From contig NC_133104.1 of assembly GCF_022965805.1 (NCBI RefSeq), positions 27,090,069 through 27,154,068 on the forward strand: a stretch of DNA of 64,000 nucleotides. The letters are read 5' to 3'. Position numbers and translations under genes: made by a program. This DNA comes from Primulina eburnea. Its lineage: Eukaryota > Streptophyta > Magnoliopsida > Lamiales > Gesneriaceae. How positions within the stretch are numbered: the first letter of the stretch is position 1; every line of letters begins with the position of its first letter. The notes beneath the pieces were generated by a model. That model saw nothing but the letters and a program-made list of their open reading frames with translations, was not told the DNA's origin and searched no databases. Shown one piece after another: positions 45,501 to 57,831 of this stretch.

Positions 45501-45812
45501 TTGTAGGTACTGATGAGGCCAGGGCCGAGGGCGGGGACCAGTGAGCTAGCTTGGGTCGGCAGTAGTGGCACCCGAGGACCTCAGTGCAGCAGAGTTCATT
45601 TTATTCCGCAAACTAAATTTTTATCAGTCATCAAACTTTTTTTTTTTAAAATTGTTGTTGTTGGAAAACAATTATTTTCTTCCGCTGCTTTTATTTTTAA
45701 ACATTGGACTCGATTCATCAATGGATTTTATGAGTAAGGCCATTTAAGTTCATTTAAAAAGAAAATTTTAATTTTCCGCAATTTTTCAAGCAAGTATTTT
45801 CGGGCCTTCACA
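42550..45812 (+). repeat. Gypsy D 3' LTR
   Basis: 3263 bp copy of 36864-40126; ends CGGGCCTTCACA then TSD GTGAG. Confidence 0.95.
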
Positions 45813-45817
45813 GTGAG

Positions 45818-48429
45818 TCTAAAGACTCAACATGCATATATCGTAAATAACGAGAAATAATATAGTAAAATTTGCATGGGGTAAAAATATCATGTCATAT
45901 CAGGAGTCATAAAGTGAAAATACTTCGCCATAAACAATTATAATACGTGCATAACTAAACTGAACATCGTAGTAAAAATGGTTGCTCCATCGAGCCCTGT
46001 CATAAATATCAAGTAATAATTTTCTGGTGAGATTATGGTATCCGCAAGTGGCCACTGCACTAATATAAACTGCAAAATGACCGGTGACTGGCGACCGGAC
46101 CGATAACTGGCGATCGGATTTAAATATGCTCGTCTGATCAGACAAAATGCCACAGTATACTGGGTGGTACAAACTGAAACTGACCGGTAACTGGCGACCG
46201 GATTTACAAAGTCTCCCATGATAGTGCTACGGCCACAAGCAATATCGCATAAATCTCAAAAATGAACATTTTAAATTTCTATGCACGTAACATAATTAAA
46301 TGGCATCATCAAATCTGAAAAATTTCAATCTCCTGTATTAAAATCATTTACTTGCGATAATTTAAAAAAAATATCTATATGACTTGATTGAAGAGTCAAA
46401 GGAGATATAAACATGCCTTGGTTTGTTTTGACTGAAAACAAACAAAATAACGACGCGGCGCGGCGGAGACGGAGTGCTCTTCACTTCCTCACTTAATTCC
46501 TTTAAATTAAGCATGCACCATAATTATTACAATAGCATAAAAATCGTAAACGTGATGCATGAACATTTCAAAAATATTATGATTTGTGCTCAGGGCGCTG
46601 CTAGGACTAAAATCTCACCTCGGGTGCAAAATGACCATTTTGCCCCTGGAAACCCAAAAATTATCGTTTCAACCCTGGACCTCTAAAATTGACCCGAAGC
46701 TTACCAAACTCCTTAAGATATCCCAAAACATATTTAAAAGTATTCCTAAACGTAAACTCGAGCCCAAACCAAACTTAATCTATTCGTTTTAAAACTTGGA
46801 TCGGGGTCCCGGTTTTAACCCGAACCGCACCGAAACTTAACCAAAACTTTCCCAACTTTTTACCACACTTAATGAACATCTAAAAGGTCCTAAAGATCTC
46901 AAATTCAGCCCTTAGACACTTCAATAAAGTCATGAATGGTTGCTGGAAAATTCCAGCAAGTTTCCCACCATGAATCTTGTGCACCAAATTCGTGTTTTAA
47001 CGTTCTTAGACCGAATCATTGAGGACCAGCCATGACTCGACTCTGCCTAGACCTCCCTAGAACCCTGCTGGACTCACTAGACGCTAGCCTACAGCCCCAC
47101 GACAGCTGCGCCAAGCCTACAGCCCTTAGCCCTGAAAACCCATCAAAACCGAGAATGCTCCACTCGAGACTCCCCCTCTAGCATGCGATCGACTTGGTGC
47201 AGGAGTGGTTCCAGCGATGGTTGAGCCTCTTAGTGGCGTGTCACAGACCCATCAGGGCCTGGTCTATGCCTCGTTTCAGCCCCTGCATCGCCAGCCTCAC
47301 CACTCTCTCGATCTCTCAACAAAACCAAGCACACTCGAAGCACACCCCTCGGCCTAAGCACGCTCCCACACCAAACGTGATTCCAGCAACTTTCTAAACA
47401 CCATGACAGCAACTTGGCACCACCAGCAGCCTCGAAACACTCAAGAACCACAGCCCCTTGCCCAAAAATCAGAATGGAACGTGAGCAGCAACATAAGAAT
47501 GCAAGAACACATGAAAATTCGATAATCCTTCCTACACTTGCTTAGATCGAGAGTTTTATGAACAAACAAGCATACAATAGCGTATATAAAACGTGTATGA
47601 TGCATGAAGAAACAAATGCGTGCCTGATGATTATTGTGAACCAATGGATGAGGTAGAACACACGGCCGAAGGAAACGATGCTTGAAGTGGAAAAGAAATG
47701 GTGTCACCGAATGCTTTTAGCAGCAATTCACGAGAGGGATTTTGAGTGGAGGGGGTGGGCGGCTGCTGAATGGTAATTAGGTTTAGTGGGAGCTTAGGGA
47801 AATATTAGGTACTAGTTATAAGGTTTAGGATTAAATAAATGGGCTTAAATGCTAATCAAAAGTTTAAAAGAAATACATAGGCCCAATAAGCTTAAAAGTA
47901 GGCCCATTAAATCCAAACACACTCCCGTAAAATATTTCGAGTTGAAAAGATTTTTTTTTAAAATATTAGCCGAACCCTTAAAAAGTCCTCCGATTCGCTA
48001 AAATTTACGTACCGATAAAAATAAAATCTTACGGGTAAAAATACTCAAAAATTCCCATTTTTGAAAAATACTCTTAAAACGCTCCCACTTAATTTATAAA
48101 TATAAATCGTGAAATAAAATAATTTTTTTCCTGAAAATTCCTCGGTCTCCGATCCTCGATCGAGCGTGAAATGCCACTTAAAAATCTTAATGCACGAACT
48201 TTTGAAATGTAATGAAATAAACATGCTAGAATACCACTTCTTAAATAAATCTTTATTAATTATCTCAAAACTCCATCTCCGGACCGGCCTCATTTATTTA
48301 ACTGAAAAAGTAACAATTAAACTACTGCGTAAAATAAATAAATTCAAAGAAAAGAATTTAAATACTCAAGCAATTAAATTACTGGGAATTATGCATGGTT
48401 TATACGCAGTCCAAATTACGGGTTCTACA
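45818..48429 (-). mobile_element. Gypsy E, LTR part 2
   Basis: Continues the minus-strand LTR of 36550-36863; its start TGTAGAACCCGTAA is the complement of 48416-48429. The family is close to gypsy F. Contains the hairpin at 46421-46443. Reading frames on either strand are LTR by-products. Confidence 0.9.
46421..46443 (-). promoter_or_regulatory. LTR hairpin
   Basis: GTTTGTTTT/AAAACAAAC stem, 5-nt loop, next to the CGGCGCGG block. Same as in element F. Confidence 0.6.
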
Positions 48430-49783
48430 ATCTCTCCCCCTTAAATTGAATTTCGTCCCCGAAATTCGCTTATCCTTAATAATCACGAAGTTTAAACTTA
48501 GTTCTAATATTCCAATGGTCCACGCTTCCGCGGCGCTACTCTGATAAAATAATAAATCTTAAGATGTCTTTATGTCAACGATCCTAATTATTTTGCCTGG
48601 CAAAATCCTCGTTTGTGAATTGCAACTTAAGACGATTTATAGTGACTTAGTTCTATTCTACTATGTCCTCGAATTTCTGACTTTCTCGCAATTTCTCAGA
48701 CTATAGATGGATGTCCAAACTTATCGCACTTTACTTTTCTTATATTATGCTCGCGATGTTCATGAACCTATTACATTAGCATTTATGCCGTTCGATTTAA
48801 GAAACCTTAGCACCAAAATTTACTGAATCGAATCTTTATCTTACGGCACCAATCTTTCGTAACTTTAACTACTTACAAGTACATCTCAAATATAAAATCG
48901 TTGCAAATCTTAATCCTCGAGTAACGTTAATCCATAAAACTCCCATATACCATATCGATCTTCTATCTATAATTTAAAGCCCTTCAAGTCCCAATTACAT
49001 GTTTAAACTATTTCCTTTCTAAACACAATAAAGTTGAGGCCCAAGACTCTTAGACTTTCCTCTTTGAAACGAATGTCGCATTCTTACGTATCCCAAATGC
49101 TTAATTAATATTAGCGTACAAAGCTTAATAAGTTAACCCATAGAGTTCTGGAATCCCCATATCGAGATTTTAGATTTCTTACTCGATAAAAATCTTAATA
49201 TTCATCCATTGATAACTTATATTGAACACAACTAATTTCTTTTGTTTTTATTTCACCCAAAATTTCCGTATGGACAAATATTCCATACATTTGAAATTCA
49301 AACTTACCTAATCCAAATAGCTTTGAATAAAATAATCCCAATACACATATCCTTTAGTCCCAAGTTTGTTAATGACTTCCAAAATTTCTCAAGACAAGGT
49401 GTCTACCTCACCTCTTACGTGCGTCTATTAACCATCATCGTACCCAACTTTCCTAAAAATTTTAAATTCTCACAAGGTATACTGTTAACTGTTAAGATCA
49501 TGACTAAAACTTGTGACACATCAAACTTATGTTACCAAAAATTTACTAACTCAATGTTTATCCTTATAACTTAACTAACCGATCAAATTTACCTTAAATC
49601 GTCATCATTTTAAATTCTTAATTTGCCACAACATTATTTCACTAACGCTTAAACTTCACGCATAAGATTGATTTATCCTACAATATCCTTGATTACCATT
49701 CATTATAACAGTATAACTCAAATATCTAAATATTCTATATTTCCTTCAAGCCTAAATAACCGAAAAGTCCTATCCTAAATTTA
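48430..49783 (-). mobile_element. Gypsy E polypurine tract and truncated non-coding interior
   Basis: The complement of 48430-48470 is the GGGGACGAAATTC/AAGGGGGAGAGAT polypurine region. The rest is the inverse of the gypsy F interior (about 20020-21550). The interior stops at about 49783 against EPRV copy 3, so its upstream part, primer site and 5' LTR were deleted together with about 65 bp of EPRV leader. No coding capacity. Confidence 0.8.
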
Positions 49784-50203
49784 TTTATGTGTTAAATACT
49801 TGTATATTTATATATCATATATTATATGGCCGGTTAAACCTCCTAAATATATATATAAATACCTATATATTATATATATATATATATATCTTTGAAGATT
49901 TTGTGTTGTTCTTTGCAAAAGTATGCTCTACATATAATCTTTTAAAGATTATATGCAATCAGAAACTGGAGGAACCTCAAATCTTTAAAGATCTTTAAAT
50001 TCCTGCATTTAAATTCTTGTATTTAAATTCCTGTCTTTAAATTCCGCATATATATATTATTATACATATTATATGGCTGGTTAAACCGCCTACTTTATTT
50101 ATTGTTATTGCATTTTCTTTTTATTAATTGCTTTTTATTATTATTGTTTATGAATATTTCTATTGGTGTTCAGTTATCCCCCTAAGTATCACTGGGTAGT
50201 CTT
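49784..50203 (+). promoter_or_regulatory. EPRV copy 3: leader
   Basis: Two copies of the GGTTAAACC(G/T)CC-type phrase (about 49830 and 50085), a (TA)n run and the 14-bp repeats (about 49996-50045). The TATA part is missing and probably corresponds to 36400 in copy 2. Confidence 0.7.
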
Positions 50204-50216
50204 TAGTATCAGAGCC
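50204..50216 (+). other. EPRV copy 3 primer-binding site, mutated
   Basis: TAGTATCAGAGCC: a G-to-A change at 50205 compared with copies 1 and 2. Confidence 0.85.
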
Positions 50217-50217
50217 C

Positions 50218-50238
50218 GGGGGGGGGGGGGGGGGGGGG
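50218..50238 (+). repeat. G21 homopolymer after the primer site
   Basis: 21 G in a row; G27 in copy 2 and G6 in copy 1. Confidence 0.9.
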
Positions 50239-50416
50239 TAGAGTTATAAGAATTGTTTTTACTATATTTTAATTTGAGTTTTAGAAATTTTGTTTCTCTT
50301 GAGTGTTTTTCCCTAAGAACGTCTGGGTAGTAAGTCCTAACGTTAAGGCTGTAAAACCATAGAATTGCTTAGGATTGTAGAGAGAAATTAAAAATCGAAA
50401 CACAAATTTTAATAAA

Positions 50417-51906
50417 ATGAATTCAATTTTCTGTAGATCTACTTCTCTTAACTCCGCTACTTCAACTTCTTATGAGAATAGAAGGATAATAAATACCGAA
50501 GAAATAGTCATAGAAGATTTTGATAAATCAATTGATAATCGGGAAATTTCTAAAGTAAATAAAATCAACTCTATAAAACTTCTAGATATCAATTTTTCAA
50601 AACTGATTTTACAATTAAAACAGAAGAAAGAGATATTCAACTTACAAAACCTTTTGAAACAATAAATTTATTTTCTCAAAATTCTTTACAAAAACATAGA
50701 GATAAAAATTATAAATACCTTCATATTGGATTAGTCCAAGTTGGAATAAAACTTTTAACAAAAGAAGGATTAAATACCTCTATTCTTGCTATTTTAAGAG
50801 ATGCCAGATTCACAAACTTTGAAAACTCCTTGTTAAGTTCCGTTGAATCTAGTCTATGTACGGGACCAATTTCTTTTGATTGCTATCCAAATTTTTCAGT
50901 CTCCTTAAATGATAAAAATATTTTAAAATCTTTAGTTCTACAAATTAAAACTCATAATTATAATATGCTTCAAGGTTCAATTCCCGTAGCCTTAATTTTT
51001 AAAGTACATTATAAAGCCATGATTTCTGCTTTTGCGACAAAAGTAAAATTTCATAGTAAAAAAGGAGAAACTCTTTTATTACAAACAGATTTAAGAAAAT
51101 CTAATACAGTAATTCCTAAACCGATTCAATGGAAAGATATAACACTTCCAGAAGAATGGATTTTAGAAGGTATTGCCAAAACAGAATTCATAGAACAAGA
51201 AGAACCCAACACCCAATTAAAAGAAATAACTCAATATTTAGATGGAAGAGTTAAACTTTCTTTTGATAGAACAAGTAGTCATAACAGTAGATCTGATGAT
51301 TTTTCAACTTCATATACTATAGATTTAGGAAGAATATCACAAATAAACTCTCTTTATAAAACCCAACCTAGATATTCTACTTCAGATATACCCAATTCTG
51401 TAATAAGAAATGTAGATTATACCTCAGAAATACCTAGACCTATATATACCAAAAATAAGATAGGAAGACAATTGAATATTCCAGAACAACAATTTGAATC
51501 AGAACAAGATCCAACAAGTCCAACTTTTTCCTCAATAACAGAAAATATAATTAATGAACTAAATGTTATAGAAAAAGAATTCCAAATAGATAAAAACTTT
51601 TTACATAAAGATTTTTATGATAAACATAATAAAGCGAAAAGATTATGGTTTTTTGAAAATTTTATGAATACCAGAAAAGATATTCAAGAAAAATTCTATG
51701 AATTTATAAATAAATATAAAATTAACATTTTATTCTTCGATTGGTTTGAAATATACTCCTCTCAAAATTCCTTAGATTACCCATTTTCAAACTATGTTAA
51801 TCCTATTACAATGAGAAATAAATCACCAGAATGGGAAACCATTACTGATTCTAGAAAAATTCAATCTTATCATCCTCCTTTACAAGGAATTAAAATACTA
51901 GTATAA
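50417..51906 (+). pseudogene. EPRV copy 3: movement protein and linker
   Basis: N-terminal frame MNSIFCRSTS runs 50417-50665. A one-base loss near 50560 moves the conserved part into the next frame, open to 51906. That part has KYLHIGLVQVGIK, ILRDARFTNF, SSLCTGPISFDCYPNF and the LPEEWILEGI motif typical of caulimovirid movement proteins, then the Trp/Phe-rich linker (KRLWFFENFMNTRKDI). It ends at a CAA-to-TAA change (51904-51906) absent from copies 1 and 2. The 358-codon open part starting at 50830 begins at an internal Met. Confidence 0.85.
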
Positions 51907-54568
51907 AGTCAACAAATTGAAACAATTCCTATAAAAAATCCAGGAGATAATGAAAAAATTAATATAAAAAACATCATAATACAAAATAATTTCACAAATA
52001 CAAATTTAAATACCATAGGAAAACAACTAGCTCGGATAAAAAAACAAATACAAAAACAACCAACAACTAAAATAGAAACCTCGAATAGTAAACTCAAAAA
52101 TCCAATTTTTAAACCATACCAAATAACTGAAAATAGTGTTAAAAATATCAAAGAGAATAATTTTGAATTTATAAAATTAATACAAGATAAATTAAGTAAA
52201 ATGGATACAACAGCCAGTAGCTCAAATCAACCCATAGATCAAACTGTTCCTGAAACACCAAACTCTAATCTTAGAATAAATACCTTAAATCATGATTCAG
52301 ATATTAGTGAAGCTTTAGAACAATTCCAAAATCCTACAAATAAAATCAATAAAATTGATTCGAATCAATCTTCACAAAAGTTACAAATTATTCCTGCTCC
52401 AGATTTAGGAATAATAAAACCCATAACACAATCTCGCTTTAATGCTTCTTCCGTTTATGATTGGAACATAGATGGAATGACTGAATATAATATTCTTAGT
52501 ATTTTACAACAAATGACTATGGCAACAAATGCTTATAAAACTCAAACAAATACACAAGATAGAACCATAGCCGAACTCCTTATAGCTGGTTTTTCTGGTC
52601 AAATTAAGGGTTGGTGGGACTATTATCTTACAAATCAACAACAAGAAGATATTTTAAATTCTATAAAAACTGATGAAGACGGGATACCAATTTTAGATCA
52701 AGATGAAAATCCTCAACAAGATGCTGTAGCTACTTTAATCCTAACAATCTCTTTACACTTTATAGGTGATCCTTCACATTTAAAAGATAAAAATGCCGAA
52801 TTATTATCAAATCTTAAATGTAAAAAATTAAGTGATTTTCAATGGTATAAAAATACTTTTCTAACCAGAGTCATGCTTAGGGAAGACTCTAATCAACCAT
52901 TTTGGAAAGAAAAATTCCTAGGAGGATTACCAACTCTTTTAGGAGAAAATGTTAGAAATAAAATTAGAGAATCATGTGGAAAACAAATAATTCCTTATAA
53001 TGAATTTACTTATGGTCAATTAATTAGTTTAACTCAACAAGAAGGTTTAAAAATATGTCAAGATCTAAAATTACAAAAACATTTAAAATGGGAAATGAAA
53101 AGAACGAAACAAGAATTAGGAACTTTCTGTCAACAATTTGATATAAATCCTAATAAACCTTCTCCTTCTAAATGCTTAGGAAACTGTAGTGAATCTAATG
53201 AAAAGCCATATAGAAAAAATTTTAAATACAATAAGAGAAATTTTAAATCAAAAGAAGATTTTTATAAGAAACCTTATAAGAAATTTAAAAATTTCAAACA
53301 ATATCCTAAAAAATCATTTAAAGATATTGAATGTTATAAATGTCATAAAAAAGGACATACTGCTAATTATTGTAGATTGAATAAACAGTTAAATGAGTTA
53401 GAATTAAATGAAAAAATATTAAATAAAATTTCTAATCTTTTAATTGATTCTTCTGAGTCAGATTTAGAAAAATTTTATTCTAAAGATGAAAATGAATCTT
53501 TACAAATAGATGAATTAATTACATCTAGTAATGAATCTGAAAAACAAATTAACATGCTTTCAAAAGATCAACAATTCCTTCTTGATATTATAAAAGATAT
53601 AAATGATCCCAATATTCAAAAAGAATATCTTGATAAAATTTTAAAATCTCTCAAAGAAAATAAAGAAGAAAAAACAGAAATAAAATATACTACTTTACCA
53701 AATACTTCTAAAAATACTTACGACCTAACCAATATTTTAGAAAAAAGAAAGAAAACAAAAAATAAAGAGATAACAATCCAAGATTTACAAAAAGATATAA
53801 AAAAAATAAAAATAGAACTAAAAGAATTAAAAGAAAAACAAAAACAAGATTCTGAAATAATCAAAGGAATATTAGATAATATTAATATTGAAAATTCCGA
53901 AGAATCTGAAGATAATGAAATTAAAAACATTCAAAATCTTGGAAAAATTTCAGAAGACTTTCTTTTTGTATTAAGAGAAATAACCTCTAGAAAATGCATA
54001 CTAAAAATAAATCTGGTATTTTCAGAAAATTTTAAAATTAGTACAATAGCACTTTTTTATACTGGAGCTGATTTAAATTGTATAAAATCAGGGATAGTAC
54101 CTAAAAATTTTCAAGAAAAAACTAATGAAAAACTATCGGCTGCTAACAATTCTAAATTAAATGTTAGTTCAAAAACAGAAGCATCAATATTAAACAATGG
54201 AGTTTTTATTAAAACTACATTTATTTTAGTAAATGACATACATAATACTATAATTCTAGGAACACCCTTTATAGAATTAATTACTCCATATAAAGTAAAT
54301 AATAATTCCATCTCTTTTAAATTTAATTATAAAAAATTAGATTTTGAATTCTTAGAAAAACCTCGTACAAAAAATCTCAATTTAATAAAAACATATTCTA
54401 TATATGAAAATAGTATTAATGCACTAATTCAAGAGAAAAATTTTCAAAATAATATTTCTCTAAAAAGAATAAAAACTTATGGGAATTATGAAAGAATTCT
54501 AACAAATTTATTTGATCCATGCAGGAAAATGGCGTCATCAAGCAAAGTTAATTATTCCCAACAGAAAT
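51907..54568 (+). pseudogene. EPRV copy 3: coat protein, protease and viroplasmin start in one frame
   Basis: Same frame as the upstream movement protein; the first Met after the stop is 52201, giving 790 codons. Order: coat-protein core (YDWNIDGMTEYN, GWWDYYLT), basic region, CCHC knuckle (53332-53373), Lys/Glu coiled coil, protease, about 80-residue linker, then MASSSKVNYSQQK of the viroplasmin-like domain. The protease motif reads FYTGAD: the catalytic Asp is Tyr (codon 54058-54060). The frame leaves the EPRV at 54568 and ends at the TAG inside the LTR of gypsy C. It shows that protease and viroplasmin-like domain belong to one polyprotein with no RT between. Confidence 0.9.
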
Positions 54569-57500
54569 TGTAGAACCCGAAAATCAGATTACGTATGAGT
54601 CGTGCATAATTTTTATTATTTAAATTTAATATGAAGTTTTAAATCATGATTATTTATTTTAAAAGTAGATGTTTAGTTTTATCTTTTTAAGATAAATACA
54701 CGATGTCGGACCGGAGTTTGGAGATTAGAGATAAGATTAATAATAAGAAAAATATTCCTAAATTTAATTTAAGTCAAGGATTGATTTAATATAAAGAAAT
54801 ATAATGTTTAAGGATTCATTTAAATTAATTAGAGTTAAGTTATTAAATAAAATCCTTTAGGTTAATATTTAAATAAAGCTTAAATTAAAATATGTAAATA
54901 TATGTGGGGGAATTAATCTAGATATAAAATATTCAAGAAATTAAATATAACATTTAAATACTTAAATTGTTAACCATGTAATGCCATACAAGAGTTCATT
55001 TTAAATTAAGGTGTAAAACCACTAAATTATATAATAGATGTATTCAACCTCAAGCATTTAGAATACAAGATTTAAACAATAAAATACCATGCAAATTAGT
55101 AATAATAAGTTTGGGTCCAACATTTAAAATATTTCAAAGGTTAGTAACACCCCATTCAAACCATCCTCAATGACCCCTTAAGGTGGATTTAATTCCTCAT
55201 AGTTAAATCACTAATTAATAATAATTCAAATACTATGATACACATCACTTCCCCTCAACTTAATACCTGATAATTTAAAAGAGAACATACAGCAAGTTAT
55301 AGGAAGGAATCGGCCAACTCAAGGAGAGGAAGAAACAAGTTGATAACCATTCACCTCCTTGACTTGTAACCCCCAACTTAATGTGTATTATAGCCCCTTT
55401 AACACCTCATTTACCATACACCTCCACCCTTAACATCATATACACTATATGCTCGAAAAACGTCAGTAAGATCAGCAGTTTAGATCGGAAGAATAGCAGC
55501 AAACTAGTAGGAGAAGAGAAGAGAAAGCCAACTCCGATCCCGTCGCGTCGTATTGTCGTTTTGATTTGTTTTCTTCAAAACAAATTTTCAGGCATGTATA
55601 TATTGTTTCTTTTCTCTTCAATCAAGTCCTATAGATATTTTTAAACCATTATATAACCATGGTTCAATCAATATCACGAAATTGACAGCAACTTTCCAAG
55701 CAAAAAGTCTGCACAGATTTTTCGGCTCTTTTGTTTCAACTTCACGGTTTTGGTGTGTTTTGTTGCTTACAGGGAGTTGCTCGATTCCAAGCTTTTAAGG
55801 CTGCTTCTAGACATGATTTATAGTGTGTTAGGGTGTTGTTGGTTCAATGGTTTAAGTCCAAACACTCAAAAAATAAAGAAAAGACATCAATCTTTTTCTT
55901 AGATGCAGAATTGGAGCACAATTTTGTCATTTGGTTGTTTAGGGTGAGGGTTTGAATCAGGGTGGTTCCAGGGACTGTAACTACGGTCTCGAACCTTCTT
56001 TATCATGTCTAGGACGTGACCAAATCACCTTTTCAAAGCTTGTGTCATAGGTCCCTCAGATTTTTACAGAAACAGGACAACTACCCTTCGCTTTCAAAAT
56101 CTGATTTTTCTGTGGGAGTATAATTTCGGTTTGGGGTGTGTTTTGGATTGTGGTTGGCTTTTAGCCTGTAGCCATGGTCCAAGCCATGCCTTAGGATGTT
56201 GGTAAGAGTCTAGGGTCGATGGTTCAAGCCAAGAGTTAAAATTTTTCAGAGTTTCAACCCAAATAAGCAACATAGCCGCTGCTGTAATTTTTCTGCTTTT
56301 TGACAGTAACTTGGGTCACGGTTTTTGGTGTTGGTTGAGTTCTTGGTTGGCTTTTAGCCCATGGCCTTGGACTGGACAATACCTCAATGAGTTAGGAAGG
56401 TCATGTTTTTGGCCGTTCGTGATTTGGTCGAGTTTAGAGGTCGTACGAGATTTTACGGCGAAAGGTGCCAAAATGACTCTTGAAAGAGCGTTTTATGTTT
56501 TTGGACTCCTTTCACTTATTTTCGTGATTTACACTTATTGTGCATATTTTTCAGTATGTTTGTGGTATTTTAATCATGGTTAAACGTCGGTTTAATGTTG
56601 GGTCGGGTTGGTACGAAGCCATGGTTAAAAATCAAGTTATTGGTTCTATTTGTCTCGTTTTTGGTTCTATTGTTAAAATTTTGTCAAGTTAAGATTTATT
56701 GCATGTGTCACATATTATTAGTAAGTCGCAGCAAGCTTGGGAGCGATCCAACTCATCCGGTAAAATAAGGTTATAATTATATTACGTGCATAAAAATATA
56801 AAATGTTTATTTTTGAGATATATGTTATATGTCTTGTGGCCAACTTTATGCTTATGGGTTTGGAAGTCGGTAGGCGCAACCGAGGACCTCTCCGCCCGGT
56901 GACTTACGACCGGTTTATGATTATGTATGGGTACGGACATCCAGTCCAAGGGCTGTGATTGATCTCTACCGCCCAGTATACTGTGGTTTAGTCTGATCAG
57001 ACGCTTACGCTATGTTATGGGCCACTAGCTTAGAAATATTATCTCTACAGGAAATTATGATATGTTATGACAGAGCTCTATGGAGCAAATCTTTTACGTA
57101 TGATTTTCAGTTATGCACGTAGGTATAATTATTCATGATATGATTTTCATCGTACGCTTTATGAAACTTTATTTTTACGTTGCAAGCGATTTTATGATAT
57201 ATATTACTTGTTATTCACGATATATACATGTTGAGTCTTTAGACTCACTAGACTTGATTGTTGTAAGTATTGACGAGGTCGAGACCACGGGCGGAGACCA
57301 GTGAGCGATCTTGGGACAGCAGTAGTAAACCCGAGGACCTTACGATTTAATTTACACACTTTTTATTATTCAAACTCAGTTTTAATACATTGGATTATTT
57401 TAAGTTAATGTTTACGTTGGATTATTTTTAAATCGTTGGTTGAAAACATTATTCGCTTATTCCGTTATTTTTAAGTTAAAATTATTTACATGTTTATTTT

Positions 57501-57584
57501 AATTAAATAAGACAAGATAAATATTTATTTAGAAAATTTTTATTAATTCCGCAAAATTATGAATACGAAATACGGGCCTCTACA
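54569..57584 (+). repeat. Gypsy C 5' LTR
   Basis: TGTAGAACCCGAAAATCAG ... GGGCCTCTACA, 3016 bp. Contains the hairpin at 55564-55585 and the GACCAGTGAGCGA segment near 57296. The 87-codon frame at 55381 is repeated at 63314 and is LTR sequence. Confidence 0.95.
55564..55585 (+). promoter_or_regulatory. LTR hairpin
   Basis: Stem ATTTGTTTT/AAAACAAAT with loop CTTC, after CCCGTCGCGTCGT and before CAGGCATGT. Confidence 0.6.
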
Positions 57585-57586
57585 GT

Positions 57587-57599
57587 TGGTATCAGAGCC
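57587..57599 (+). other. Gypsy C primer-binding site, tRNA-iMet
   Basis: TGGTATCAGAGCC two bases after the LTR end. Confidence 0.95.
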
Positions 57600-57831
57600 T
57601 ATAATCTTGTAAAGGGTTGTACTACTACTGACCTCAAGAAGCTCATGAAGTCACGTCTTCGGTCTGTAAGCTTTCATTTACGCATTTTATTTAAAGCATG
57701 AATTATTTTTACATCATGTTTTCATGAAATGTTTTACGTCCAGATTTTTAATTATTTCAGTATTTATTTAAATTTAAGATAAATTATGGAATTATGTATG
57801 TTAGTTACGTATGGGTTATATATGGAACAGT

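Larger units (their letters stand above)
36864..45812 (+). mobile_element. Gypsy element D, intact non-autonomous
   Basis: LTRs 36864-40126 and 42550-45812, each 3263 bp, with TG...CA ends. TSD GTGAG at 36859-36863 and 45813-45817. Primer site 40129-40141 and polypurine tract 42534-42549. The interior of 2423 bp has no gag stub or any other ORF. By eye fewer than ten differences separate the LTRs (about 0.2-0.3%), making it the youngest insertion here. It sits inside the LTR of element E. Confidence 0.95.
49784..54568 (+). mobile_element. EPRV copy 3
   Basis: Plus-strand copy starting in the leader and cut at 54568 by gypsy C. Least broken of the three: movement protein to viroplasmin-like start share one frame from about 50562 to 54568, interrupted by a single TAA (51904-51906). 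It lacks the frame lesions near 31050 and 33823 shared by copies 1 and 2. No RT or RNase H between protease and viroplasmin-like start. Confidence 0.85.

Noticed and set aside
54569..54573. Natural C-terminus of the 790-codon EPRV frame
   Set aside because: Its last codon and stop come from the inserted LTR of gypsy C.
55381..55644. 87-codon frame repeated exactly at 63314-63577
   Set aside because: Identical because the 5' and 3' LTRs of element C are copies.
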